Positions 44,144 to 61,921 of a stretch of 64,000 bases of DNA are shown here, piece after piece. Position 1 is the stretch's first letter. Each line of letters starts with the position of its first letter. The stretch covers positions 21,688,794-21,752,793 of the forward strand of contig NC_063155.1 in NCBI RefSeq assembly GCF_020921035.1, read 5' to 3'. This DNA is from Rhodamnia argentea. Lineage: Eukaryota > Streptophyta > Magnoliopsida > Myrtales > Myrtaceae. The notes below the pieces were generated by a model, which worked only from the letters and a program-made list of their open reading frames with translations, made no database searches and was not told the origin of the DNA. The translations under genes were made by a program, and so were the position numbers.

Positions 44144-46778
44144 ATGACTGGGAGTTCGTCCATAAGGACTCTAGGAAAATATCAAAGAACGCGATTCTTC
44201 GAAAACCCATCTCGGAATTTGCATCAGCGTGCCATAATTGGTCGACCCGATTCCACTGGCGACGCTTCTTCAAACCCGCCATGTCCCAAGACTTTAGTTT
44301 CTCCCGAAGCGCGCCGTTTGTTCGACAGAAGTCCCCAACGAGCGCAAACAGGATACAGTCGCTCGCTTTCTGAGTATTCTCGCTACTATCAAAACCAGGG
44401 TCCTCTCGATCTCTTCGCAAGTGTCCACAGGTGGGGTTTACCCGTGGATGGATCTGCTCTGTCGTGTGTGATCAATGTCTGCGCAAACTCGTTTGACCAG
44501 AACGCTGGCAAACAAGTGCACTGTCAATGTGTAAAATCAGGTTTTTTGGAGGATGTCAGCGTTGGGTCTGCTCTCGTTGATATGTACATGAAAACTGAAA
44601 GCGTTGAGGATGGAAGGAGAGCGTTTGACGAGGTGGCGGACAAAAGCGTTGTGTCCTGGACTTCGTTATTGTCTGGTTATGCACGAAATAGTTTGAACGG
44701 AGAGGCAATTGAATTGTTCCGTAGAATGCAAGTAGAAGGTATAAAGCCGAATGCTTTTACTTATACAGCCGTTCTTGGAGCTTTAGGGGATGATGATTTA
44801 GCTGAAAAGGGGATCCAGTTACATGCTATGGTAATTAAGGACGGTTTTGCATCAACTACTTATTCGGGGAACTCTTTGATCAATATGTACTCAAAGGTTG
44901 GGATGATTAGAGATGCTAGAGCTGTTTTCAATATGATGGGAAATAAGGATGTAGTCTCGTGGAATAGCATGATATCTGGCTATGTTGCCAATGGACATGA
45001 TATGGAAGCTCTTGTAATGTTTCATTCAATGAGAAATGCTGAAGTTAGCCTCAGCCAATTGACTTTTGCTAATGTCATCAAGTTATGTGCTAATGTTCGA
45101 GAAATCAGTTTTGCAAGACAGCTTCACTGCCAGGTAGTTAAGGTGGGGCTTGAATTCGATGATAAAGTTGGGAAGGCACTCATTGTTGCCTATAGTAAGT
45201 GCTGTGAAATGGATGATGCCTTCAAGAGTTTTTCGTCAGTGTCTCGATATCAAGATGTGGTCTCATGGACAGCCATCATCACTGGGTACTTGCAAAATGG
45301 TCAAGCTGCACAAGCGGTTGATTTATTTTGTCAAATGAGAAGAGGAGGAGTAAAGCCTAACGATTTTACTTATTCCCTGATCCTTGGAGCCCAGCCCCTG
45401 ATTGCTCCTCATGAAGTGCATGCACAAGTCATCAAAAACAATTATCAGTCATCGTCTACTGTAGGAACTGCACTTCTAGATGCTTATGTCAAGATAGGGT
45501 CCACTGATACTGCTGCCAAAGTTTTTAAATCAGTTCACGAGAAGGATGTTGTTTCATGGTCGGCAATGTTGGCTGGTTATGCACTATCAGGGGACACAGA
45601 AAATGCTGTAAAAGTTTATCTTCAGCTGGGCAAAGAAGGGGTCAGACCAAATGAGTTTACATATTCAAGTGTAATTAATGCTTGCGCAGCTCCTTCAGCA
45701 GCAGTGGAACAGGGGAAGCAGTTACATGCACGCTCGATCAAATCAGGATATAGTGATGCTTTATGTGTAAGTAGTGCTCTTCTTACAATGTATGCAAAGA
45801 GAGGAAATATTGAGAGCGCAAGCAAACTGTTTCAGAGACAAAGGGAGAGGGACTTAGTATCCTGGAATTCCATGATATCTGGGTATGCACAGCATGGTCA
45901 CGCAAAGAAGGCTCTAGAGGTGTTCAAGGAAATGCAAAGGCAGAAGATGACAATGGATAGCATCACATTCATTGCTGTGATTTCTGCCTGTACTCATGGC
46001 GGTTTTGTGGAGGAAGGTGAAAGATACTATGATATGATGATTAATAATCACCAAATCAGTCCGACAATGGAGCACTATTCTTGCATGGTTGACTTGTACA
46101 GTCGAGCAGGAATGCTAGAGAAAGCCATGGATACCATAAATGGGATGCCGTTCCCAGCAAGTGTGTCTGTTTGGCGATCTATCTTAGCTGGTTGTCACGT
46201 TCAACGGAATTTGGAGCTAGGTAAACTGGCAGCTGAGAAGCTCATCTCCCTTCAGCCTGATCACTCTTCCTCATATGTCTTGCTGTCCAATATTTATGCG
46301 GCTGCAGGGAAATGGAGAGAGAGAGCTGAAGTAAGGAGAATGATGGATGAAAGGAAGGTAAGAAAGGAAGCTGGGTATAGCTGGATTGAGGTTAAGAACA
46401 AGACCTACTATTTCTTGGCCAGTGATGTTACTACATCCATTGCAGGAGAGTATTTATGCAAAACTTGAAGAGTTGGGTGTTCGTCTCCGGGATTATGGTT
46501 ATCAGCCTGATACAAATTACGTTCTTCACGATGTTGAAGAGGAACATAAAGAAGCAATCTTGTCTCAACATAGTGAGAGGCTGGCTCTTGCTTTTGGACT
46601 GATCGCTACATCTCCAGAAATTCCCATCCACATTTCGAAGAATCTTAGAGTTTGTGGAGACTGTCATAATGTCATAAAGTTGGTGTCCATGATCGAAAGT
46701 AGAGAGATTATCGTTAGGGATTCAAACCGATTCCATCACTTTAATGGCGGTTCATGCTCTTGTGGCGATTACTGGTAA
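44144..46778 (+). CDS. DYW-type pentatricopeptide repeat protein, frameshift before the DYW domain
   Basis: The first in-frame ATG after the upstream stop is 44144; the stop is TAA at 46776-46778. There is no intron. The N-terminus is serine/arginine-rich, as in mitochondrial or plastid presequences. PLS-type PPR repeats follow, with the typical VVSWTSLLSGYARNS, VVSWNSMISGYVANGHD and GNSLINMYSKVGMIRDA, then E/E+ motifs (GYSWIEVKNKTYYFLASD). The sequence tracks what I recall of Arabidopsis At2g27610. An extra base near 46433 shifts the frame: read straight, the protein ends after TTSIAGEYLCKT at 46468, while the other frame continues HPLQESIYAKLEELG and finishes in the DYW deaminase domain, with HSERLA, CGDCH and terminal CGDYW. 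Corrected length is 877 residues. DYW proteins carry out C-to-U RNA editing in organelles. The target site is unknown. Confidence 0.9.
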
Positions 46779-48103
46779 TACTTCAGAGATACATTGAAAA
46801 GTGATATCGAGACCTTCCATGTTAAGCCAGGGCTCGTTTACTTTCCACGTCTTAATCTAAGGAAGACATGCGAAGATCAACTGCTCAATGTCTCAATCGA
46901 AAAAAGATTACTTGAGCATTAATTTTGTGGCTATTCGACCAGAAGGATAAACAAATTGAAGAATTTACAATCACTTGGGCATGTAACGATTGTTCGGTTA
47001 AGTTGGCAGGTCGATCACCCGAAATTTGGATATCCTCCACCCTCCCGGGTTTGGTGACTGGTGTTCTACATGACTGATGACTCCTCTCTGATTATTACTG
47101 GTGATACCTTTGCATCTTTGCTTCCTTCTGGGGTTAGATCACTCTTCTTTCTAACAAGAAAGATGTTCTCCTGGACTGCATTGCTTGTTGACACAAACAA
47201 AGCTTGCTTCGACATATCCAGCAACTATTGAAGTTAGCACCGAATTTTGTTGAACGGTAACTGAAATTCTTGGTCACTCTTTCGAAGTGGAGTTCAAGAT
47301 TGTCAAATCCAACCGCAACCGAGGACAACTGCATACTGGTTGTGTTCAAGTGGAAAGCCAAAAAGGGAAGACTGACACCCCAAAAAGGAGATTGGGAAGG
47401 ATCATCTAAGTTGGGCTGTAAATTTCGGATGAACCAGTTGAAAGGTGCTCCACCAGACACTCTGAAGGCATATTCGAGAAGGGATTACACGAACTGCTTT
47501 AGATTACACAAGGCACATCCATAGTCATATGTGTCGATCATACTTACGCATTGACCGTTTGCGATATAAAAACCCAGAATATGCTTTACGCTTAATTTAT
47601 TTCTGCGCCTACTAGTTTAATTTGTACACACTGATTTGAAATTTTCAAGCCCGTTTTATGTTTTATTGCCGTAGTCTAATTGCTGTTGAGACATGCAGCA
47701 GGTTCTATGGTCTAAGAGCAGCAGGAAGAAGTGAAGCATGCAGAGAAAGAGGCTTCTCTTCGAGTTGGCAGCTTCCAAATGCCTGATAACCAAACTGAAG
47801 TCAAAGCCCGCCTTTATCTCTCAGCTGGAGCAGATATACAAGACAAGCAGCATATAATTTAAAGAGATCCTGTGTGTATTCCCGACGACAACCTTTTTGA
47901 TTTACTTTTTCTGCGAGTTAATAGAAGCACTTTGAAAAAAGGTAAACTCAGCGGTTGTGACTACAGAAAATGGGAAGAGCAAATCATAGGCCAGATTGCA
48001 GAAGCAAAAATGAAATTTGATGGTACGGGGATTGACGAGTATCGATTACATACAAATCCAGGTGATCAAGCTTGCTTTCGGTATTAAATCAATCAAAACA
48101 CGA
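46779..48103. other. PPR 3' flank and VPS4 3' flank
   Basis: Some stretches look faintly protein-like on the plus strand (47290-47520, and 47720-47860 with a frame including SFQMPDNQTEVKARLYLSAG). They might be untranslated or alternative exons, or decayed sequence; I recognise no family. Confidence 0.35.
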
Positions 48104-52943
<4,840 letters not shown>

Positions 52944-54365
52944 GGCTTGATCGTGGAGGGTTCCTAGGAGTAGGAGTCGCTCACGGAGAGATTTCGAGAT
53001 CGCAGGGGAGAGAGAGGCGGCGAAGGCGATGGATTGATCGGACGAAGTTCGAAGGGAATCGGAATTCGGAGTGGAATTCGGGGCCCCGATTGCTTGGCCC
53101 GTTCGTCAATCAGTTGCTTGTGGGAATTGGTGACGGAAGAGCATTTCTTCTTGAACGATGAAAGTTCCTGTGTTTTTTTTTTTTTTTTTGGTCACTTTTT
53201 GCCTGTTTCCTTGTTTGATTTTCCACGATTCCTGTTTCGCGACGAAAGAGATCACTTGTGGAGACTGCATACATTTATTAAAACTAGAATACCTTAGCCT
53301 TTTTTTGTCATAAGTGAATATTATTGTGGAAACTGCATCTTCTTTATTTTCAAATATTTTAGAAAATTTAAGATGCTATTTCAATTTTCGAATTTCGGAT
53401 AGATTTTCATAAATAGAAGAGGGCGAATTGCTTTCTACCCTGTGACCAAAGAGAGGGAAAAAAAAACTTTCCTCATTTTTCGGTATCAGGTAGAAAAATT
53501 AGTCCATGAAAAATGTTCTTCTAGTTGATGAAATATCTATGCTTAAATTCAGGAAAAAAAATATATTTCCTCTTTGAAAAATCGATAATTATTTTCTAAA
53601 ATATAAATAGGTATTAGCACTTGACCCGAAACTCGTGCGCTTAAGCATAAAAACTCTAATGATGGTTCTCGAGTCCCCCATGTCTAGGACCGGGTCTCCG
53701 ATGCTTGGGTCCGCAATGTCCAAGACCAAGCCTCCAATGCTAAGGTCCGAGCCCATGAACATGGTGTTGGTGCCCTCGAAGGCCACACCAAGGTCCATCA
53801 AGGCCGGGCCCAAAGCCCCGGCACCTTGGCGTAGGTCCACAACAGCCAAGTGCAAGATCCTAGTATTTGAGCTCGAATTACCAACACCCGGGTCCTAGTC
53901 CACAAAGGTCATGCCCAAGTCCATCGATGCCAAGCTCGAGACCTAGTACTCGAGCTCGGGTCCATCAAGGCCTAACCCGGGACCTAGGTGCCCCCGCTCC
54001 AATCCCACTCTCTTGTTAGGGTCCATTGGGGTCAAAACACGAACTTTAGTATCCATACCCTATTCCCTAACTCCCCATTCGTAAGTCAATAATCCCAATT
54101 TGTGTATGTCTCTTTAGGAAATTTAAATAAGATTTTTCATACCAAAAGGCCAAAAATATTTTCCAGTTTATTTTCATGTTTTAGCCAAAGATTGAAAAAC
54201 ATTGCCATTTTTTTATGAAACAACTTCTTGGAAAATATTTTTCAAACATATCACATTTTTCGTGAAATAAACGGAGGAAAAGATTACTCAATTTTTGTAA
54301 TTTGCCCTCCATGTTTAGAAATTATTTGTAATGTGTCGCATGACGTTGACTTTGAGCACATATAA
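52944..54365. other. VPS4 promoter region and repetitive intergenic DNA
   Basis: The first 100 bp are the CG-rich leader of VPS4. At about 53625-54010 there is GC-rich wording with many recurring phrases (GGGTCC, AAGGCC, GTCCATCAAGGC, CTCGAGC), a degenerate minisatellite. An AT-rich segment at 54120-54290 resembles the MITE at 6274. I see no gene. Confidence 0.45.
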
Positions 54366-56777
54366 GTAACGCCCCTGAATAAGATCTAAATTAGCTAGAA
54401 ATAGCCAAAACGGATTGGAAAGCCGACTCAGGCGGAATCGGATTAATAGTCATTGAATTAGTTAATGGGTCTAAAAAGAGAACGGGATCAAGAGGGAGAA
54501 AGTTGAGTCCGGCCCATCATCAAAGCTCGGTTTAAATGAACCTAACCGTGTCGAACTCGTTAAAGAAGTACGGCCCAATCCGACTCGAGACAACGAGGAG
54601 GTGCGGCGGGCTCGGCCCACAGAAAACCGACCCAGCCCAATTGAATGGCTGGCCTTTTTATTTCTGCTAGCAGCCGTAGGCCCAAAATAGCAAGGCCCAA
54701 GTACCCCACCCACCAGTTTGGAAGTGAGCCCAATTTTACAACTAGAATCATGGCCCATTTTGGGCAACAAAAGCAAGGAAAGTGAACCCATCTTCTCCTT
54801 TTTCCATTCCCTCGGTGGCGTCACCAGCGAAAGCGCCCTCTTTTTCCTCTGGTTCAGCTTCCTTCGTCTGGTCAGGCGTTCGATAGTTCCACGTCAACCG
54901 GCAAGCTCAAGAAGTGACGACAAGGACTAAGGCAAGTTGCTTCTCTAAACCGTTTACTAATCCTGGCAATGCGAGTCGACATCGGTGAGCTGGGCGGCGG
55001 ACTGGTTCTGGATGGTCTCGGCCTTAGAGTAGCGGATAGTAGTATAGTGAAGCTGACCTCATGCATGTCAAGTTAAGGCAATGGGTGAACTGGTTGGAAG
55101 TTGGATCACCGTAAAAGGCGACGTATTGTTGGTTCGGGCGCATAGGACCTGAGGTGGAAGTGTAGGCGGCATTGGCCTTAAGTGGTTGCATGTCACAGAC
55201 TCTAGCTAGATATGTTTCTTTTGGAGACGAGTTTGTGAATTTGGAGAACGGATCGTTGAAATTGAGTGACGAATAGCTTGGCCGAGAGAGGATAGGTTCG
55301 GTTTTAGTGGTATTATTGTGCTATTGCTATTGCTAGAGTTACCTTCATTTGGTTTTGAAATTGGTTGAGTTGATGGGTTAATTTAGTACGTCAAGCGATG
55401 GTTTGCAGATGTGTGGTAAAGGATTCGTGGTCGAGAAGCCCTTGGGGGTGGAATTCGAGTTAAGTAACGAGGTTTGTCATTGATTGTTCTCTATGCTACC
55501 CGTGTTGCATTTGTTAGTACATTACTCGACCTTTGGCTTGACATTTTGGAAAATGCTTGTGAATGACATTAATACGGCTGGACCGAATGGGTTGAGATTT
55601 CTATATTCGCTTAATACGTGGTATTGCTTGTATGGTATAAAAATTCATTACCGTGAAACATGGCATGGCATGGCATTAGGCACGCATTTGTCCTAAATAT
55701 AGACATGGTCTCGCATATCATGAATTCGGACCGAATAAGGTTTGTGGAAATGGGCTTCATGCTCGGATGTATGCAAGCCATGGAGTTTATGGGAATACCC
55801 TACTGTATGACTAGGCGGAGGCAGTACAAGACAACATCGCAATTGCATGGCTGAAATGGTTGGGTCACGATAGTGACGATTAACATGTTTCCCGTGCATA
55901 TAGTCATAATCATATTTCTTAGCATAGCGTACTTTTATGTTACCGCTTATTGTATGTTTCCGGGTGAACACTAAGTTTGGCTGCTTGGAATCTTGATGCT
56001 TACCTGTTTTATCTTTGCTCATTCATCTCATTGGATAGATTAGTTAGCGATTTAGAGATTCAACTTGCCGGGATTTATCTCACTCTATTATCGATTTTTT
56101 TCTTTTTGGTAATTGACTATGGTCAACCTCTCCGCTTTGCCCTCTATGGTGCACCCATTTGTCTTACGTGGGACCTCACCTTCTTCACTATTCCTGAGGC
56201 TCCGGGACTCGAACTCGTGCGATTCACTTGCACTCTATGGGTCCATGGAGGGATAGATGTGGGAATTATCCCACACCGCTTCATGGCCGTCTACGGCCGG
56301 CTGGAGAGTGGACTCTTCGATCCTCTAAGTTTCAATTACGTGGGAAGCGATGGTGACGAAGGAGCGAGTGGCGGTTTGGCCTAGGGGATCCCGGACTACG
56401 CTTATGTGTATATGTTGACCGACACTTTTGAACCATAGATTGATCGACTTCAAATCTAGGGAGCTTTTGGGTTTTATGATGTTGTACATACATGCTTAGT
56501 TGGGTATGCCGGGTAGAGGCATTAGGCACATTTTTGAAGCCCCCCGAGGTTGATCCCCTAGGATTGTACTAAAAGTGACTCAATCCTAGTCGATATGAAC
56601 TAGTGATGTAATGGTCTACTTATGTCAATAAAGCATGGACTTTATGGTAGCTCGCAGTATTCTTGCTTCGTTTACTTATTCTTGAAGATCCGTAAAACAT
56701 AAATAATGTAAGGGACAAACAATATGTAGATAATCTAAACATAGCGTCAGCATATGTGGTAGGCCCGGAACGCCACA
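54366..56777 (+). mobile_element. Candidate solo LTR of a Gypsy-type retrotransposon
   Basis: The ends GTAACGCCCC (54366-54375) and GGAACGCCACA (56767-56777) form the imperfect inverted pair typical of some plant Gypsy LTRs. They are flanked by similar short words (ATATA before, ATATC after). No gag or polymerase is present, and an AATAAAG at about 56626 could be a poly(A) signal. Open frames such as 55977-56384 have no recognisable domain. The class assignment is tentative. Confidence 0.4.
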
Positions 56778-59100
56778 ATATCACTCGGGGATGGACCATG
56801 TTGCAGTACATGACTAGTTATGGAGGGAAAATTTGATCATAAAAAGTATATGCATGAGAAATGTTGGAATATTTAAATATTAAGATACGCATTCATCCGA
56901 CAACTTAGGTTTTTAGAATAATTAGCAATGATCTCATGAAATATCACGTAGTATGAGAGTAAGAGGTCCCAATTCGAATCTTTACAGTCCCCTATTTGCC
57001 TTAGCGAATTGCATATTTCCACGTTAGGCTTAGACCAATTGCATATTATATCTTAAGTTATTAGATGGATGCATCTTTTAATGTTTAAATATTCTAAAAC
57101 TTCCATTTTTGTGAAACTGCTAGCAATTATTCTAAAATCTTAAGTTGGTAGATGAATGCGTAGTTTAATATTCAAATATTTTAGCAAGTATTATTAACTT
57201 CAAAAGTAAATTTAATACAAACTAAGAAACCATATTTAAATAAAGAATTAAAAAGAAAAGAGAAACTAACCAGACCCATGCGTAGATCATTTTGGGGTTG
57301 GATATGGGACCACTACTAATTTTTTAAAAACATAAGTTGTTAGATGAAGACGTAATTTAATATCTAAATATTGTTACTTTGAAAGTAAAGGTAATAAAAT
57401 CTAAGAAAACGGATTTTAAGAGAAAATTAAAAAGAAAATAGAAACTAGCCGGAAGAGACCCACGGTTAGGTCGGATAAGGTGAATTTGCCCCAGCTTGTA
57501 CGGGGATTTGCTTAGGGTGCAAATGACAACAATTTTGTTTATCTGTTTTTCTTATTTTATGATATTGGACATAGGTTTGGAATTGAAATGCGTTTGGTAA
57601 AATAAATTTATTTTTCTATATTCGGAACAAATTTTTTGCCCAAAAACAGGTTGGAAAGATAAATGAGAAGTAGAAATTTTTCACTTTTCTATTTTTGCAG
57701 CAAAAACGGAAATTATAATTCTTCTACTTGCTCACTCTCTCTTTCTCTCGCGCATGTGGTGCCGGTCTTTGGTCCCGCCGTCTCGTCATTATCAAATGCA
57801 TTCGTTTCCTCATAAACTCGTCGAGAGAGTAGACTAGAAAAATTTAGCTTTGATCAGAAATAGCTTTCGAAAAGAGAATGGTTACCATTCACGCTCTTAT
57901 TAAATCGAAATTTTTTTAGTGTAATAGGTAAAGTATCTCGAGTTAAAAAAATAAAGAAATAAAAACAAAACAAAGGGCATGCACTACAGGATTAGATTTA
58001 TTAGTGTTAGGTGGGAGCATCAAGGTCAATTCAACTCGACAGCCAGCCAGAACAAGCCGAAAGTTCACGTCAGGCCAATTCCTGGGATAAACAACTACCA
58101 TTTGATTCATTTTTTTTCTGAAAGAAGAAGAAGAAGAAGAGGAAGTTATATTCATCAAGACGTCGACCTCGGCTCTGATATTAAATATGCAAAAACAATG
58201 ACACAATCACTTAATTGGAAACATTCTCTGGGGTAAAAAAGACAGCATATTAATGTTCACCCAAAAAAACGAGAAGGAAGCAGGCGGCTTCGCGATCGGA
58301 ATCGAGAGAAGCCCGGCAACCAATCGGTTTCATCCTCGATTCTAATTTTGCCGGTACTGAGGATCATAAACATCGATTCTTGGCTCTAAATTGGGGAACC
58401 GATTGGCTTAAATTATTTCACGTCCCTGATAATGGCGATCCCCATTCATTTCTTCACATCATAGTTCATTTGTCCAAATTTTTAACGCAATGGACAGGAG
58501 TATCGCAACACACAACAGATCGAAAAGATTTTTCCCATCAAAGGGTGGGGGATCTACTAACAGTCAGCCACGTTCTCATTCTGTTCCAAAACCCGTGGTG
58601 TTGTCAAAGATATAAAAATAAATAAAAAATTAAAAGCTCGACGTTAATTTCTTCTATGCGATAGGATTTTTGATAATAAAAAAATCACAAACTGTTACAT
58701 CCGTCATAGCCGTTGGGGTAAATTTATCGTAAATGTATCAGTTTGAGATTTTTCGTGATATTAATAAAATAAAAAAAAAAAAATACGTCATTTTCGAAGT
58801 TCAATAAGGTTTTATCTCTTTCTGTAGGACGACAAATGTCGGGCGTTTTACTACTCCACGTTTGATTCTTCGTCGTCGGGCATTGGCGTGGCAGGAACGG
58901 CTTCGAGAAGACGTCCCCCCCAACAAAAACGACGCCGTACGAGGAGCCCCCCCGGCAGCGACATTGTTCAACGCGGAGATAAGTAAGCGAGAGAGAGAGA
59001 GAAAGAGACACGGAAATTACACATTTTTTTTTTTGGGGGCCTTTTGTTTGGTAGGAAAGGAAAAACAATAAGGTTAACCAAAAGGAAGAGAGAGAAACGG
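56778..59100. other. Intergenic, AT-rich, then SAP gene promoter region
   Basis: I see no gene. Two diverged copies of an ATCTTAAGTTGTTAGATGGA-like phrase lie at 57050-57180 and 57330-57440. A segment at about 57540-57730 has loosely mirrored ends and might be a MITE. From 58960 the sequence becomes strongly purine-rich, leading into the SAP leader. Confidence 0.4.
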
Positions 59101-59427
59101 GACAAAAAAAAAAGGAAAAAGAAAAGGGGGGGAAATTCAAAGAAGAGAGAGAGAGGGAGAAGGCGTCTGGAATCTTCACCGCGAGGGACCGAGGGGGTGT
59201 TGGGGGGAGAGGGAAAAGGTATCCCAAAAACCGCCTTTGTGTGGAGGAGGTGCTTCGCTTTGCTTTTTAGCTCCTCTAACCCCTCCCTCATTCGCAATCT
59301 TCATTTCGCAATCTCCGCTCTCCCAAAAAGATTCCCTCCTCCCATCTTCATATTCGCTCCGCCCCTCGATTCATCCCCTCTCCTCGCAGAAAGCATCAAG
59401 ACCCACCCCCGTATCGAAACCCCAGAG

Positions 59428-59581
59428 GTAAAGCCCGTCTCCCCGAACTTTGCAGGTCTCGATGTTGTTGTTGTTGATTGATTGATTGATAGATCGGTAG
59501 ATCTGGATCTGTTTCTTTGCTGGGTTTCCGTACGTGTTGTTGAGGTCGCGATCTCCATTTCCGATGTGTTTCTTTTGACAG
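59428..59581 (+). other. Probable 5'UTR intron of the SAP gene
   Basis: A good donor CAGAG|GTAAAG at 59428 and acceptor TTTTGACAG|G ending at 59581 bracket 154 bp rich in T (TTGTTGTTGTTGATTGATTG). The translated exon then starts with a GA-rich leader and the ATG at 59638. Leader introns are common in plant SAP genes. Confidence 0.55.
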
Positions 59582-59637
59582 GTTCCCCGGGAAAGAGAGA
59601 GAGAGAGAGAGGGGGAAAAGGAAACAAAAAAAAAAAA

Positions 59638-60168
59638 ATGGCGGAAGAGCACCGGTGCCAGGCTCCGCGCCTCTGCGCCAACAACTGCGGCTTCTTCGGG
59701 AGCCCCGCCACGCAGGATCTCTGCTCCAAGTGCTACCGCGACTTGCAGCTCAAGGAGCAGCAGTCCTCCAACGCCAAGCTCGCTTTCACCCAGACCCTCA
59801 CCTCCTCCTCCTCCTCCGCCGCCGCCGCCGCCTCGATCCTCGACCCTTCCTTCGCGTCGGCTCCGTCCCAGGCCGCGGCCGTCGACTGCAAGGCCGCCCC
59901 CCCTGTGGCCTTCGAGGCGAAGCCCCAGGAGGAGGAGGAGGAGGAGGAGGCCGTGGCGGCGGCGCCGCCGGCGGTGTCGAACCGGTGCTCGACGTGCAGG
60001 AGGCGCGTGGGGCTCACGGGGTTCAAGTGCAGGTGCGGGATGACCTTCTGCGGGTCGCACCGGTACCCGGAGCAGCACGATTGCGGGTTCGACTACAAAG
60101 GCTTGGGGAGAGAACAGATCTCCAAGGCCAACCCGCTCGTGAAGGCCGAGAAGCTGGATAAGATATGA
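59638..60168 (+). CDS. SAP: A20/AN1 zinc-finger stress-associated protein (SAP)
   Basis: A single exon encodes 176 residues, starting MAEEHRCQAPRLCANNCGFF just after a run of A. The A20 zinc finger spans residues about 10-40 with CANNC and LCSKCYRDL. A low-complexity linker of serine, alanine and seven consecutive glutamates follows, and then the AN1 finger NRCSTCRRRVGLTGFKCRCG, MTFCGSHRYPEQHDCGFDYK, with its cysteines and histidines intact. The protein ends in KAEKLDKI. Plant SAPs act in abiotic stress responses and several have ubiquitin-binding or E3-ligase activity. Length is usual for the family. A GA-rich leader and likely 5'UTR intron precede it. Exact orthology within the SAP family is not resolved here. 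Confidence 0.93.
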   Translation: MAEEHRCQAPRLCANNCGFFGSPATQDLCSKCYRDLQLKEQQSSNAKLAFTQTLTSSSSSAAAAASILDPSFASAPSQAAAVDCKAAPPVAFEAKPQEEEEEEEAVAAAPPAVSNRCSTCRRRVGLTGFKCRCGMTFCGSHRYPEQHDCGFDYKGLGREQISKANPLVKAEKLDKI

Positions 60169-61900
60169 TGCGCAAGCTCTCTTTTAACGATTATTGTCCA
60201 ACTTAAAAACAAAAAAAAAAACTTTTATTGCATCTGTGTGATTTGGAATTTGGGGATTCGACGTCGTTGGCGAGAGAACCCGGTGGCCACGGCGGCTGGC
60301 GGTAGGGTCAGGCGGTGGAGTCGTCGGCCGGCGGCCGGTGCCCGGTTGGTGGGTTGGGTGGGTGGGTGGGTTGGTCGAGATGTGTTGGTAATGGTGGCGC
60401 ATGTAAATTCGATGATACTCTAGTTAATTCCCGTCATTTCATCCTTTCCTTTTCCGATTGACGCAAGTCCTTTGCTACGTCGGTTGTTCTTACAATTATT
60501 AGTGGTGGGTGCGGAAAATACGAACGATTACCTGTCCGGTCCGGTTCCATTCCACCGGCGGATGAAATATTGAAAATCCTCAATTTGACCAAACGATCGG
60601 CAAAATTGTTCTTAAATAAGGACGAGCAGTGCTGAAAATTCCAATAATCCGCTCCATTAAGCGCCTCCAAAACGCGTTCTTTTGGCTAAACTATTCGTTT
60701 GAACAAATTTGGGCATGGTAGGTGCGGGAAAGATTAAATTCTTAAGAGCGAGGGGCGTGGATAAGTATGAATTAGTAGACTAATCGCGACCTCATGTCGC
60801 GACACGTGGCTTGCCTTGAGCGCTTGTCGGAAGCTTCTGAAGCACGTAACTTTTAATTGGACGGAAATGGGAAGACAAGAGGAGTTCGGCTACATCGATA
60901 GACGACATGAGGTACATATTTCGTTTAGTAAAGGTTGTTACTATTTGTCTTGATTGTGTCGGGGAATGATTTTTGTTGATGCATTGCTCATGGAGCTAGT
61001 GTACGAAGAATTAACTTTAGATTTCGTTTATTTTAATAGAATATAAACGATTTGAAAAATCATTTTTCTGAAAATAATTATTTATATCTCTTAAAAAAGT
61101 GAATGACCAAAAAGATTTTCATTGTCCACGGAATATTATGACATAAAGTATCGTCCATAATGAAAATATTCTTTATTGATTAATTTATTTCATAAGCCAT
61201 TATTTTTGGGATAATATTTTTCAAAAATATAATAAGAGGAAACGTGCTCTCTTAGTCGATGAGACAAAGTATTGCCTATATTGATCGCATGGCCTACTGT
61301 GCCCGCCCATAGTATTACCCATCGTTTGGTGGGTAGGACAACTTTTGTCCCGTTCGATATTCCGATGTTTTGGCGGCGGAAGTTCCGAATATGTCCAAAT
61401 AATGTCAGCAGGAGATAATCTCATTGGCTGTTGCAAAAGAAGCACCACCTACCATCGACTCCTTACCATCGTGCAAGGACCACCACGTCGCGGCTGTTCG
61501 AGGTCATGTGCCACAGCCGGAGCTTCCCGATCGACTTCTCCACCGTCGCCATGTCGGCGCCTTTCCCTGGGTCCTCTACGTGTTCGTAGGATCCCGTCCC
61601 AAGCCTACCCCGTCCAAGACCCGACCAAGGGGCCTGTCCATTTCGACTTGCTCAGCCTGAGTCGGCCTGTAAGTCAAGTCAGCTTTGAAAAATTACGCGA
61701 GATTAAGAGGAATAAACAGCTTAAAATAATATGTTTGGGCAAATGAAATGCGTTTATGTTGGATATTACATGTTAATTTGCACGATTTAGTAAAAAAAAA
61801 AAAAAAGAAGACGAGGGCGCTAGAATTTATAAAATATTTGGGGCACTGCAAACAATGGCTTTCAATTCACGTATCTAAGCTCCAACCGGGCATTCATCAT
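60169..61900. other. SAP 3' flank and intergenic DNA
   Basis: No gene recognised. GC-rich open frames at about 61345-61746 have no recognisable domain. The segment 61020-61240 is AT-rich with mirrored ATTTTTCA-type words, resembling the MITE at 6274. Confidence 0.4.
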
Positions 61901-61921
61901 TCTTAATGTCTAATCTCAATG

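Noticed and set aside
59371-60078. 235-aa minus-strand frame opposite the SAP gene
   Set aside because: The glycine-rich, leucine-rich translation is the complement of SAP low-complexity codons; the zinc fingers on the plus strand are decisive.
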